This document shows positions 31,583-42,928 of a stretch of 64,000 bases of DNA, piece after piece. Below the pieces are notes generated by a model. It had not been told where the DNA came from. It worked only from the letters and a program-made list of their open reading frames with translations, and did not search any database. The stretch comes from Hyposmocoma kahamanoa (taxonomy: Eukaryota; Arthropoda; Insecta; Lepidoptera; Cosmopterigidae), in NCBI RefSeq assembly GCF_003589595.1, contig NW_020653713.1:5309655-5373654 (forward strand), read 5' to 3'. The position numbers were made by a program, and so were the translations under genes. Each line of letters begins with the position of its first letter. Position 1 is the stretch's first letter.

Positions 31583-32050
31583 AATTATTTATTCAGACAA
31601 CCCATTTTTTAAAGTCCCATAGTGTTAATAACTTAGAAATATAAATTAAATATTAAGTTAGTGGTAATAATAAAAAGTTGCACAAAAATTAAATGTTAAA
31701 AAGTGGCAGCCGACTCTCCGATCTCTCACCCGCATTCAGATCCAATAGTTTCTTGTGTGACTATTCAGTCAGGACCCGAATGAAAGATATCTTTCAAGTA
31801 TGACCTGTAAAATGGTTGGTGCCTCAGTCTGCTGAGCAATGAGGCTCTCTTTTTGCGGATAATGGCATTGAAACCATCAACCCGCGCCTCTTCAAATATG
31901 GTAGACGCACTGCAAAAGCGGGGCAACCCCATCAACATCCTAAACCCATCATTGTATGCAACTCTTAGGACATTAAGCGATTTTTTAGTATAACTGAGAC
32001 ACAGGCTGCTCGTGTAGAACGATTGGCAGTAGGCTTTGAAAAGTGTAATT
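31583..32050 (-). pseudogene. LINE ORF2 C-terminal fragment with 3' untranslated region
   Basis: From 32046 down to about 31752 the minus strand is open without stops for nearly 100 codons. It gives FKAYCQSFYTSSLCLSYTKK, then LNVLRVAYNDGFRMLMGLPR, then FCSASTIFEEARVDGFNAII, then RKKRASLLSRLRHQPFY, to a stop. This is the well-known C-terminal block of lepidopteran Jockey-like ORF2 proteins (LRVQYNNAFRMLLGLPRFCSAS type). An AATAAA-bearing 3' untranslated region follows to about 31583. It is 5'-truncated exactly where a PLE terminus begins. The frame is well preserved, so this is probably a fairly young insertion. Confidence 0.7.
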
Positions 32051-32051
32051 T

Positions 32052-32165
32052 TTAATGAAACTATTTTTCCAGATTTAAATCGCGTATATTTGTTTTTTCA
32101 AACCTATAAACTATTATATTTTTTTAAACCTATGTATAACAATCGCGAAAACCTAAGAACTCGAT
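32052..32165. repeat. Two PLE terminus pieces in inverted orientation
   Basis: The first (about 32052-32102) reads AATGAAACTATTTTTCCAGA then TTTAAATCGCGTATATTTG in plus orientation. The second (about 32128-32165) reads TAACAATCGCGAAAACCTAA in minus orientation. There is no coding sequence between them. Confidence 0.75.
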
Positions 32166-32169
32166 ATGT

Positions 32170-32965
32170 AATTTTTAAGTTTTTTTAAAATGTAGTTTTT
32201 AAAGCTTGTGACGCTGCGACTTCTTCCGTCGTTATCTCACCTTTTTATCACCTTTTCTCTGGATCCTGGCCACTTATTTTCAAATTTTGAATTGTTCTTT
32301 AATTCCTTTGGCTCGTCATTCTCACTTTGTTTCGTTCCGTCGTTATTCTCTGCTTAATTTCTGAATCGAGCACTCATGCTTGTCTTCACCGCTAATTTTG
32401 ATCCGATTAACAGGTTCCATTTTCAATCATGTGCCTATTTAATACCACTAAAATCTAGTAATATTTGTAAACTTTCGGGGTAAGTCTACTGTCTCACAAT
32501 TTATAGTATTTAAGTAGGGAGTGTTTTTTTAATATTGTACCTGTTGTTTTTATACTATTTTTTGTTACAGCCCCTTCTTCCCTTTTACCTTTATCGTATA
32601 TAATAAATTTATGTGACAGTTTACAAAGTTTTCAAGTTATTAAATTTCGCTTTAAATCTTGTGTCAAGTGGTAAAATAATTGTGCCGAGTTGAAAGTAAC
32701 CTAGGAGGCGACCGATAAATGACTGCAAGTTTGCGCTGACGGCGAGGCAAAATATTGTAAGGTACAACGCGAGCTTGGACAGCCTCCAATGGTAATTTGT
32801 TTTGGTTGTTTTGTCATGCTCCTGTAGTGTAAGAGGCGATAAAGAAATTGATGGGTTTGATGCATTTTTATACAAACTATAAGTACAGTTTGTTGGGATT
32901 TGTAAGACTTTGTCATGTAGTGGTAACTGACATTACTGTTATACCTTTTTATGCTACGAATTAGT
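32170..32965. other. AT-rich, no gene recognised
   Basis: The open frames at 32621-32916 overlap each other and show no domain. Confidence 0.4.
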
Positions 32966-32967
32966 TA

Positions 32968-33125
32968 TACGCCTGGTGTTAAATTTGAGACATAAGTAGA
33001 GAAGTTCCAAATGCCTGTAATTTGACCAGCACAGTACTGTTTGGGGGCAGAAATAGTTAAGATTGTAGTACTTCCCAGGACGTAAAAAAGGACGTACCTT
33101 CCATACAGAGCTCTCCTGCTACTAA
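32968..33125 (-). repeat. Repeat A, internally deleted copy
   Basis: CGCCTGGTG joins directly to TTTGAGACATAAGTAGA, then ATGCCTGTAATTTGACCAGC, GCAGAAATAGTTAAG, GTACTTCCCAGGACG and CTCCTGCTAC. Confidence 0.65.
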
Positions 33126-33214
33126 AATTATTATGTCATCCAGTTATACTATTTTTATTAATATAATCATAACTTTCTTATTAAAAAAACCTCAAAAGTT
33201 TATATAATTTTATT

Positions 33215-33415
33215 TTAGTTTAATTGAAATTGGTTACCTGAAAATGTTAAATTTGCCACCCTTAGAGGGAGAATATTTTCATCAAATTTAAATGGGATTA
33301 ATACTGAGGTATCCTCCTTCCAACAAAAAAGAATCATCAATCGCGTAACATGCGCACAAAAAAATACAATGGAATAGAGAACCTTCTCCTCTTTTGTAGT
33401 CGGTTAAAAATTGGC
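33215..33415 (-). repeat. Repeat B, partial copy
   Basis: Ends with GAGAACCTTCTCCTCTTTTG then TAGTCGGTTAAAA, the complement of the AACCGACT...GGAGGAGGTTCTC terminus. The internal TTTGCCACCCTTAGAGG and AAAAAAGAATCAT blocks match 55939-56369. Confidence 0.7.
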
Positions 33416-33844
33416 CCATTTAACTATCATCGCGTTTAAATTACTGGCTGGCTTATTAAATTCATGTGTGCACGCCCATGTGATGTTATTAAAAAACACG
33501 TTACACCTGGTTTAGTATGTTGAAGTACATATGAGTAATGTATACTATAGCTTCAATGTGTTTGTAAGCCTAATGTGCCTAATGTTCGGCTGGACACTGA
33601 AACTATGCTTATTTTGTATATGTCAACTGGATTTAGATATATCTATATTTAAAACACCAAAAAATCTCAAAATTTGTAGAACGCAACGCTGATTTAAATT
33701 GGATTTAGAGAGAAAAAAACATTTGATTTAAAAATATATAGACTAGGTATAGATATATATAGACCTCCTTGTTCAAGTGTTGCCATCACTGAGGTCTCGG
33801 GCTTTTTTTTTACAATAAGTTGGCAGCAAGAAACTTAAGTTGGC

Positions 33845-33980
33845 AGTAAACAAGCATGCGGCTCGCCTGATGGAAAGCGGTCACAGTCGCCTATGAACGC
33901 CTGCAACACCAGGGGCGTCAGGAGAGCGTTTTAGAACCCTTCTCAAACCCCTTTTGAAAGACTCCATGCTGTATCCCTGC
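33845..33980 (+). repeat. Repeat F segment (GCTCGCCTGATGGAAAGCGG)
   Basis: GCTCGCCTGATGGAAAGCGG, then CAGTCGCCTATGAACGCCTG, then CAACACCAGGGGCGTCA is a widespread lepidopteran repeat phrase. It is fused here to the SINE that follows. Confidence 0.55.
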
Positions 33981-33984
33981 GGGA

Positions 33985-34175
33985 AAACCCCGACGTGCAG
34001 GAGAACCTCGGGTTCGATCCTCGGACGGGTCAGTGTAGAAAAACTAATTTTTCTATATTGTCTCATTTCTGAGTGTTTGTGGTACCATCGTTGTTTCCGA
34101 TTTCCATAACACAATTCTTTAGCTACTTACTTTGGGATCAGAGCAACGTATCTGATGTTGTCTAATATTAACTTC
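33985..34175 (+). mobile_element. tRNA-derived SINE copy
   Basis: Box B CGGGTTCGATCCTCGG, then GTCAGTGTAGAAAAACTAAT, GTGTTTGTGGTACCAT, TTTCCGATTTCCATAACACA and TTTGGGATCAGAGCAACG. Same family as 6505. The head is shortened. Confidence 0.75.
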
Positions 34176-34199
34176 TATATTTACATTTCAATAAAGTTA

Positions 34200-34312
34200 C
34201 CAGTGACAACCCCGGTAGTATAGCGTTTAGAACTATAGAGAGGTAGATGAAAACGTAGACGGGTACGTTTTCCGGTAAAACCAAATTGAGAAATAAACTT
34301 TTCGACCTTACT
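34200..34312 (+). mobile_element. tRNA-derived SINE, second family, degraded head
   Basis: CCCCGGTAGTATAGCG, then GGTAAAACCAAATTGAGAAA, then TAAACTTTTCGACC matches the body of the copy at 13980. Confidence 0.5.
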
Positions 34313-34328
34313 CATGCTTTGGAATTAT

Positions 34329-34730
34329 AAATGATTATCACTAATATCAGGTTTCTTACCACGGTATGACTTCTTTTTATTTTCCCGATATTTCGGAACG
34401 GTTGCACGCTCTATGGTCACGGGTTGACTGGACGGCGACAGATGACAGCTTTAAGAGCAGACATATCTGTCTACCCTCTTGCACTGTCGACGACTACCTT
34501 CATCGCGATTTGTTGTAGCGTTACCATTATCACTCACTTTTTTCATACAAACCACACTCACTGTATCCACACGCGAAACTGAACTCGAGGTGTTTTTGTT
34601 TTTGTTACTGCACGCACTAAGGACCGGACTCCATGCACTGGACAGTTTAAAACCATCATGTAAAGGAAGGTGGTCTTTTGGTGAACGTAACATACCGTGG
34701 TAAGAAACCTGATATTAGTGATAATCATTT
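34329..34730. mobile_element. 402-bp segment with perfect 40-bp inverted ends and a PLE-type stem-loop
   Basis: 34329-34368 and 34691-34730 are exact reverse complements over 40 bases (ends AAATGATTATCACTAATATC). Just inside the left arm lies CCCGATATTTCGGAACGG, then TTGCACGCTCTATGGTCACG, a phrase typical of lepidopteran PLE termini. The interior has open frames on both strands but no recognisable domain. It could be a PLE terminus insertion with an inverted flank duplication, or a short fold-back element. A 17-base tandem duplication (TCATTTAGTGAATAACC) follows at 34726-34759. Confidence 0.6.
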
Positions 34731-34794
34731 AGTGAATAACCTCATTTAGTGAATAACCATGAAAGTCTTAAAATCTATTCGGAATTATATTTCA

Positions 34795-34925
34795 TGGATG
34801 AACGACCTAAGAAAGATGGCCGATAGTGGCTGGATGCAGGCGGCACAGACCGGGAGAGTTAACGTGCTCAGGGTGAGACTTATATCCAGCAGTGGACGCG
34901 TGTAAGCAGTTAATGATACTCTAAT
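34795..34925 (+). pseudogene. RTE-type LINE 3' end
   Basis: The plus frame gives NDLRKMADSGWMQAAQTG, matching the usual DDLVKVAGSRWMQAAQDR ending of lepidopteran RTE endonuclease-reverse transcriptases. It is followed by TATATCCAGCAGTGGACGCG, the standard 3' phrase. Confidence 0.65.
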
Positions 34926-35326
34926 ACTCATATGATAGGGCCATTCTCTAGTTTGAGACCAGGTAATTGGTAAAGATAAGGATTTCTGCTATTATGAAAA
35001 AGACTTAAGGTACAATTTGCCATGACAAGGAATCGACATCTCGAACTTTTCCTTTTGGCTGACAAGGTTTATAGACCTATCCACAACGAGATTTATGTTC
35101 TCACAAAACTCTAGGGTGTGGTTGTATTATTATTATTACATGAGACGATGTCATAGTGCTATTATTATAGGATTTCAAATCCCTTCTATTTTGTTACAGC
35201 TTTATAGACGGGTTTATAAATATATTTATTTCCTTTTTAGCTCTTAGCCAAAATTATGTGCTCACGTGTGATAAATGTCATTCTACTAAATTAATAAAAT
35301 CAATTAACGTACTTTATAAACATAAA

Positions 35327-35820
35327 AAACTGACCTCAAAAGTCTGTGGAATTACGTTTCACGTTACGTTTTTAGTAGCAGTAGAGCTTACCTTACCTAT
35401 TTCTGCCGCCAAGTAGTAATGTCTGCATTACTGTGTTCCGGTTTTGAAGGGTAAGGGTGCTGGTGAAATTACAGGCCCATAGGACTTGTCAATTTATGTC
35501 TCACGGTGACGGTCGCAGTGGTAGTGCCCCTCAGATCTTTGCAATTTAAAACTCTAAGTGGCTCTGTAACTGTTATGGCTGGGCGTGCAGCTTATCATCA
35601 GGCGTGCGACTTCTTCGTCCCGTCACCTGATGTTATAAAAAAAAGTCTATTCGCCAAGTTTCATTGAAATCGGGTAACGGAAAGTGAGTGAAATCCAATT
35701 AGATTCATCCCCTAATTTGCCACTTTTAGAAGTGGATATTTTCTTCAAATTTGAATGAGATACCTTCGTTCCAACAGAATAATTATCGAAATCGGTTCAC
35801 AAATATCGGAGTATCTTTGA
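35327..35820 (-). mobile_element. Repeat B copy split by a repeat A insertion
   Basis: Starts AACTGACCTCAAAAGTCTGT then GGAATTACGT. After the insertion it resumes at TCTATTCGCCAAGTTTCATT, then CCCCTAATTTGCCAC, GAATAATTATCGAAATCGG and TTCACAAATATCGG. Without the insertion the order matches the complement of 55939-56369. The far terminus (AACCGACTTCAAAA) is missing. Confidence 0.75.
35369..35643 (+). repeat. Repeat A nested in repeat B
   Basis: AGTAGCAGTAGAGCTTACC to GTCCCGTCACCTGATGTTAT and an eight-A tail. The 5' part has lost the AAGAGTTCGTCCAGG block. Confidence 0.8.
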
Positions 35821-35889
35821 ACATTCTCTCAATTCATCTATCAACCTCCACGTTTTTTTCGAAGTAGTTACCTTTAAAAATAATTTTCA

Positions 35890-36062
35890 AATAGACAACA
35901 TCACGTACATACTTTGCTGTGATCCCAAAGTAAGTAGCTAAAGCACTTGTATTATGGAAATCGGAAACATCGATGGTACCACAAACACCCAGACCCGAGA
36001 CTGTTAGTTTTCTACATCCGGGAATCGAACCCGGGACCTCTGAGATGGCGACACCATGAAAA
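35890..36062 (-). mobile_element. tRNA-derived SINE copy
   Basis: The complement gives GGTGTCGCCATCTCAGAGGT, box B CCCGGGTTCGATTCCCGG, then the family body ending TTTGGGATCACAGCAAAG. This is the best preserved box B of the three copies. Confidence 0.8.
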
Positions 36063-36107
36063 CCGGTGTGCAAGAAATATTTGTATGGCCTACATTTATT
36101 TCTCTCG

Positions 36108-36210
36108 TGAGTTTGGGTGTAATTTGTGGTTGTTTATGTGGGTGTCCATGGCACCCGCGACACAGGGTTTCCCTAGTGCGGGACTATGTTGAGTGTGTGC
36201 GTTATTATTA
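36108..36210 (+). repeat. Repeat D, copy 2
   Basis: Inverted match to 19485-19605, ending in an A-run (36209-36218). Abuts the SINE. Confidence 0.7.
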
Positions 36211-36265
36211 AAAAAAAATGCACATTGAAATGTACTTAATATAATTACTTGCTTCAGGCGCGTTT

Positions 36266-36550
36266 TTTTGACGGGACGAACAAGTCGTGCGCCTGTTGGT
36301 AAGCGACACGGCCTATCCATAACAGTTGTAGTGCCACTCAAAGCTTCAAATCGCAAAGATCTTGTGCACTGCCGCTGGGGCCATCACCCGGAGACGTAAG
36401 TTGTCAAGTCCCATGTGTCTGTAATTTCACCAGCACCGTTACCCCTCAAAACCGGAACGCAATAATGCACACATTACTGTTTGGTGTCAGAAATAGGTAA
36501 GGTGCCAGTACTTCCTTGGAAGAACTCCATCACAAGGAGCTCTACTGCTT
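36266..36550 (-). repeat. Repeat A, near full length
   Basis: GACGGGACGAACAAGTCGTG through GTGCCACTCAAAGCTTCAAA, CACCAGCACCGTTACCCCTC and TTACTGTTTGGTGTCAGAAA to AAGGAGCTCTACTGCTT. Confidence 0.8.
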
Positions 36551-38605
36551 ATAATTTACTCAAAACCAAATTGTCGGTTAGGGGTCAGATGCCTTAGGGC
36601 GCCGACTGTACATTTTGATGTACTCGGGGTCTTAGGAGGGTAGCGTGAGTCACATTTTTAATTTTGTCAGGACTATAGCGTAAAAATGTACTGTCGATTT
36701 TAAAAAGTTTTATTTTTATAAAAAGATAATGACGCCGGTAAGCAAGCTCTCACAATTTCACCTTTAAGTTCTTTCCTTTAAATTACTTAATATTTTGCTT
36801 TCAAAATTCCGTGATGTAGGATAAAAATATCGTAAAACACCGTTTTAACAAGACAGTCTGCACAGTTTACCTACGAAACGCTAACCAAACTAATTTCCCT
36901 CCAAGCGTCTCTGAAATCGCATACAATCTAACTTGCTTTAACATTTTATAACGAATACAAAAAGATATTATCAGTTTACAGATACGTTATTTATTACACA
37001 AATATTCTATGTACCTATAACAAAATAGAGAAATGTATAAAAAAGATGTTTTATTTTTATTTTTAGGCATACTTACGAACAATTAAAACAAATGAGTCAA
37101 ATTATTGATGACGTAATTTTTCGTTCTTTTAGTGGTGCAATTTTTATTAATCCGAAATTTTTACATTAGAAGATAAATTTATTAGATAATGAATCGGTTG
37201 GTCTAAGTGGCACTGATTAGTCAATATTAAAAAAAGGCACTGTGAAACATTTTGCGCCAGCGAAATATTATATAGCCAATAGCCATAATAAACACTTTTA
37301 ATAAATTCAAAATATGCAATTTAGAACGTATATGATATTAATAGTGTTCTTAGTGATTGATATTAACAATATAATTTCGCATAGTTTTATGTAGAAATAT
37401 CTCTAGTTAACTGCTTAACTTCCATTAAGGTCTCTTGGTATAATTAGAGTACATCTAGTATTTTTTCCATAAAAAAGTATCTAGAAACAAAATTTCGTAA
37501 TATTTATCCTATTTAAAAAAAAATTCGTTTAAATTTTTTCGGTCTATTACCCAACAATGTATAAGTCCATTCATTGCAGTGGACAAGAAATGTCTGACCA
37601 TAACTGTGCTGTCGTCTGCGTTCCCAAAACTACTTGCTAATACCCGAGCACATCTGTTTAGCAGGAAAAGATTGCGGGAAGGTCTGGCACTTGAGACTCA
37701 TTTCCAAAAACTATCAGGGAAGCTTGTTAATAAAACTTGCACACCTGACTCTGTTTCGAAGATCTTGAAAATATCTAGAGAAGAACTTTACCGTATATCA
37801 CTCTAAATAAGAAAATAAGGCGATTTCTTGTAATGAAGGAAATTGTTCTCATTAAGTTACGTCTACTTGGTTGTCAAATACACGCTCCATAATTATACAA
37901 TGCACACGCGACTAAGAGAAATCTGTGATAGACTGAATTCTCCTAACAATCCTATTTAGGACAGTGTGCATATTAGGACACTACCGTGTCTCGATATCTA
38001 ACAGTCTCAAAATAGCGATAGGTTATTAACAGGTGGAGATTTGTTAAAAGCGTTCTTCTACCAGTTAGGTACAATGACTATTTTCGGACCACCAAAATCA
38101 CAATTTTCTTAAAATAGTACATAAGTTTTGCTGCCAATTAAAACGTCATATTCTGGTTATGAAATTCTCCATACCCTGACAAATAACTTCCTCATTAAAA
38201 AAATTAATTATGATATATTTTGATGTAAAATTCTTGTTTAGTGGTTCGATATGACATCGGAACTTAAAGGAAAATGCACCACCAGAATTATGACGCGTGG
38301 TTACCTTACCTTATTAGGCTGTTAAAACCTATGTTCGCGTCTACAACACTTTGTAGACTAAGCAAAACAGGCGATCAGATATTATCAGTTGTTTGCATGC
38401 CATTAAGAACATTGCTTGGCGCTTGACAACGACAAAGAAACTTATAGATTCAGGCGTTACTTTGCGGAAGTCCATGTTAAGAGACAGTTATCTCTTTAAA
38501 TACAATCATTAAAACTATTGATTACATTAAAATAAGATCATCAGTAATTGATCACTAGCAGGTACAATGTGTTGGTACTAGGTTATCAGAATTCACAAGG
38601 AGCTC
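36551..38605. other. AT-rich, no gene identified
   Basis: One open frame at 37579-37806 (75 codons, starts MDKKCLTITVLSSAF, Lys/Arg- and Leu-rich) has no recognised domain. Upstream in another frame a Cys-rich CSGQEMSDHNCAVVCVPKT is readable but unsupported. Confidence 0.35.
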
Positions 38606-38611
38606 TACTGA

Positions 38612-38700
38612 AATTTAATAGTTTCCTTGTGAAAGAGTTCGTCCAGGGAAGTACTGCCACCTTACCTATTTCTGTTGCCAAGCAATAGTGTTAGTTAGTG
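38612..38700 (+). repeat. Repeat A, 5' part only
   Basis: CCTTGTGAAAGAGTTCGTCC, then GGGAAGTACTGCCACC and TTTCTGTTGCCAAGCAATAG. Just before it, AAGGAGCTCTACTG (38577-38590) is an inverted copy of the repeat A head, so two heads face each other. Confidence 0.7.
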
Positions 38701-39985
38701 TTTGTGTCTAGGTAACTTATGATTTAAGCGTCTTGAAATGGCAAGTCAATACATTACTTTAGTCAAACTTGTGAGAAAAAAGATTAAACTTAAAATGTCG
38801 TGAGGAGGTTGATTTGTATGCGAGCATTGTCTCGCTACAGCGCTGTATCGGGATGATCGAGTTGCAACAAAGTCGTCACAAGAAACTTAAAGCTGATCTA
38901 TAAGACGGGGGGATCATCGTTACCTAGTCGGTTGCCAAGTCCTGTCACTGTGGGGAAAATTCCAATAAGTTATATGAAAATATGCATATAAATGTGGATG
39001 CATAAATATCAGCACTGTTCTGAATTGAACATCAAGTGTGGTTGTTACATCTAACGTCCTTCGATGACTTAAGATTAATGTGTATTTAAAGGACAGACTC
39101 AACAATTCGCCATTTGACACAATCTAGACAGTTAAGTTACGGTAAGAAGAATGCACATTCTCTGTGGGCTATCAACCAACAACTATGTGTACGGGCAGCT
39201 GAGTTCTACGGAAGACCCAACGATGTTTTTCATAAAATCGTGTTCAGGTCTTTATAAATGTATGTGTATACACGTGAAGGTTCCAAGAATACATACACGG
39301 TGTTTTCAGGCCTATGTAGGGACACAGGGGTGTGGTACATAAAAATTCAATATTTTTTGTTTATTTAAAGTAGAATGCAAACGAGATGACGGGTGATTTG
39401 GAATCATTTTTAAATGTCGCAATTTAATGTCACAAATAAAACTGTACAGCACGTTACTTAATAGAGCATTATAGTCTATGGACGTCTACGAAATTGGGCT
39501 TAAGTGTACCAAAATATTTAAGCCTTACTTAAAATTGGCTCATGATATTACTTAAATTTATGCAAAAGTTTATATCAAGTATACACTATAAGATCCCCGC
39601 AACGTGTCAAAGCGTTATACCAAAAGCTGTCGAAGCTAAACATCAATAATCTCACACCAAACTCATTATAGCTTCCTCGATGTTACATTTAGTTCTCAAA
39701 ACATTGGTAATCCCTTTGCTACGACATAATTTCAAGAGTCGGTTAAGGGTTGGCACTTAGCACTTTAAGTTCCATATTTATATAAATATTTATGAATATC
39801 CTGTGGCGTGCTCCCAAGTGTTGCCCAGTTTTTCCTGTTCCATACAGCGATTGATATTGTATCCAATTAGATCACATTGTCACTGAAGTTGATAACCCAA
39901 TGCAGTAAGCTTAGGCAAAAACAAAAAAAAAATTTGGACACGCTTTTATCTATAATGAATATAAGTTGTTTGATTAACAATGGAG
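38701..39985. other. No gene recognised
   Basis: The open frames at 38920-39342 lack domains. Confidence 0.35.
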
Positions 39986-39989
39986 TGCA

Positions 39990-40310
39990 CAAAAGAAGTT
40001 TCCCACAAGACATACCATTCCTTGTCTACACACTGTACATATGGCATACCTTGGATAACAATTGTCGAGTACCTTACACCGACTGGCAAATCTTTTCACC
40101 ATGATGGCAAGCATTGAGCTGGCTTCTCATGGCCTGTAGTCTCACGGACCGTGCCGCACGAGCTCGTGTCAACGCGTCTTGGGAAAAAGGCCGCCCGTGT
40201 CGGCGCGGGCTCGTATGTATGAGACTATGTGGCGCGGCCCGTGCTATCATAGGCCGTGTGCAGCCGCCTTTATAGTGTATGACATCGATAAGACAAGAAG
40301 AAAAAGATTA
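39990..40310. repeat. Repeat C, copy 2, with GC-rich centre
   Basis: TATGGCATACCTTGGATAAC, then CGACTGGCAAATCTTTTCAC, and ATAGTGTATGACATCGATAA, then GACAAGAAG match copy 1. The centre (about 40120-40262) holds a GC-rich partial palindrome (TAGTCTCAC...GTATGAGACTA) that copy 1 lacks or has shortened. Confidence 0.55.
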
Positions 40311-40314
40311 AGAA

Positions 40315-42920
40315 TGGCATTAAGGAAAACATTTCTTATTCAATTCTGGGTAGTGCCCTGGAATTTAATTTCACTGATACTTAGAACTGGTTATTTTCGA
40401 GGCAAAGTGATCTAAAAACGAGCACATTTCTTACGCAAAAAATTGTACAGTTGCTACCACTGCGACGTGATGTCACCAACGTTGAAGTAACGAACGTATT
40501 AGAGGCAACCATAATAAAGCTAAAGTTACACGAGACATGTGCGTAGGCGGGTCCTATTCAAAAACTTTCACCCAATTACACGCGCGAGAGTTCAACCTAA
40601 TCCGCCTTGAATGAGATTATACGTAAGGCGATTAGGTGTCTTTGGATTCACTATGTTTGTTTCTATTAAAATGTGTTGTCAGTGAATAGTTGGATATTAG
40701 TTGCTGAACATTATTATTGGTAATGTAATACAGAGTATTAATACCTACACAATCATAAACAGTGGAAATTTTCTTCATGATTACAAGCAGCTTTCATTGC
40801 TTTTGTTTCGACAATTACACTATGTTAGACGATTTTTGTTTCTGGGTTATCAATATCATTTTCTAATTTGTTCTATCATAAAAATGCGAAAAAACTTATC
40901 AGAAAAGTTGAAATTTGCGTACCATCAAGGGAACGTAAAAATTTCAGCTTTCTCTTGGTTTAAAGATAAAAATGGATCATAATAATATTTCAAGCAATAG
41001 TATAATTATTTCAACTGTAAATATTGGTAGCCAATATCACGTTGTATTATATATGCACCAGTATTATCTACAACCGGGCCCGAAGATCTTGGGTGCCCCG
41101 TTCGTAAAGATTGTCGTCTATTGGTTTAATTTACGGTGAAGCATCCGTCTCCAATGCTTAGCCTTGAAAAATTCGGCAAAGTTAATTGCCTCTGACTCGT
41201 TTAGATAAATGGCGGTAATGCACCATATGCTCTCTGTCTTAATGTTGTCTATAATTCCTAGGTAGATATAGATAGCCTGGAAGAGATTGTTATTTATGTG
41301 AATTTGGACCTCGTATTATTAGATTTGTTGCGCTATAAATATTTGTATTGTAAATTGATGACCTCATTTAACTTTATCAACCTGTGAACGAAGTCGCTCA
41401 AGAAGTCGCTAGTAATCATTGCAACAACTGAGAACAAACTCAAGAGATTAAAATGTTATATTTCCTAAAATTCTGATCTGGGTTGAGATCTCAGTTTTAT
41501 TTTTCTCACCGGAATATATTACGAGTACCTGCTCGTAATATAGGGAATATCACAGTCAGAGTTTATTAGAGAGATTCTCTGGCGCAATGTATTTTCATTA
41601 CTTATGTCGCCACAGGTTCTTGTTACAAACTTATCCACAATATTAGCAGCAGTACTTATAGAGACCAGTGGCCGTAGCTTGGCAGAATATATGTGATAAA
41701 CCTCCTCGTGACAATAATTTTCAGTTGATAAAGCTAAGTTTGCTTGCTTAGTAATGAACTATTGTAATACATTTTGAAGAAAAAAGACAATGATATGAAA
41801 TTGTGTAGGTATATTATAAAAATGTTGGGTTTTTGTAGTTTCTGTTTATAAAAATGTCGGGTTTTTGTAGTTTTTATATATATTTTACATTATATTAGTC
41901 ATTATTTACGTATTTCTAATTACTCTCATGTATTGAACTGTATTAAAAATGTTCTCCTCATTTTTTTCCAATATTTATATATATCAATTTATTTTTATTA
42001 TTTCTTTTCATCCCGTTTGTCGCGCTCAATTGTTACATTGATAACATTACTGTGCAGAACTGTCAAAATGTTTCAAAATCAACTGTGGTGACCTTGCGTC
42101 CATGTTTGGCACTGTATTAATCTTTTGCAGTCATTGATTGCGGCGCTCGCGATATCATAAAAATGTGATTTCACGGTGCTCGACATGCTAGCTATTGTGA
42201 TACAATTTTAAAATGTCGGTTTATCAATTGAACTTGAGAGCTAAATGTGGATATAATAGTTTTATCGAGGCGTCATACTACAGGTGCAGAATGATGGCTG
42301 TTTTGAACATAAAATCTTCTGAACTAATCAACGGGAGCTGAACACTTTAGCGTTCCTTCAAATGGCTGCTAATCGTCGTAGCGTGCGAGCCTACCATTTT
42401 AAACTTCGCTATTGCCAACTATAAAGTAAAGGGATTTTCATATTTGAGTGGCTTTTATTAACATAATATGTATGATATTATTATTATTAGAGTAGCTTCA
42501 TTCAAGGCCTATGCAGTCTATTACCACTGCGACCATCAATTGAACTATTGTGATCACCACTAATTACAATTCGGAGCCAAGGCCAGCAGTGTCTTAGTGG
42601 TACTTGACATGGCTTTTTGTATTCGCTATTGAAGTATCTGTTGTACTTGGAAAAACGCGACAAATATGACCGTCTGTACATGGAGCCAAACAAAGAGTTA
42701 AGATAATAATTAATGTGACGATGGTACGGACGGTTTACTTGCCGTATTTGGCTTCTTTGGTGTGTAACTAGAAAAAGATCAAAGCGCTGTAACGCGTGTT
42801 CGCTGTTTTTGCCGAATAGGCAAATAAGGCAAATACTTTGTCACGCATTCTATCTACACATGGTGATTGTTTGCCAAATATATTAATAGTAGACGTGTTT
42901 GTTGTTGTGTTTATAGTGGC
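40315..42920. other. AT-rich, no gene recognised
   Basis: A 12-13-bp hairpin (CCTAATCCGCCTT against AAGGCGATTAGG, one mismatch) is at 40596-40636. The open frame at 40701-40982 is hydrophobic and AT-rich without a domain. A minus-strand tract at about 41270-41110 (SIWCITAIYLNESEAINFAE) is open but unidentified. Confidence 0.35.
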
Positions 42921-42928
42921 TTGAATTA

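Noticed and set aside
35890..36062. Functional tRNA gene on the minus strand
   Set aside because: Good box B, but the body beyond it is shared with two other dispersed copies, so it is a SINE.
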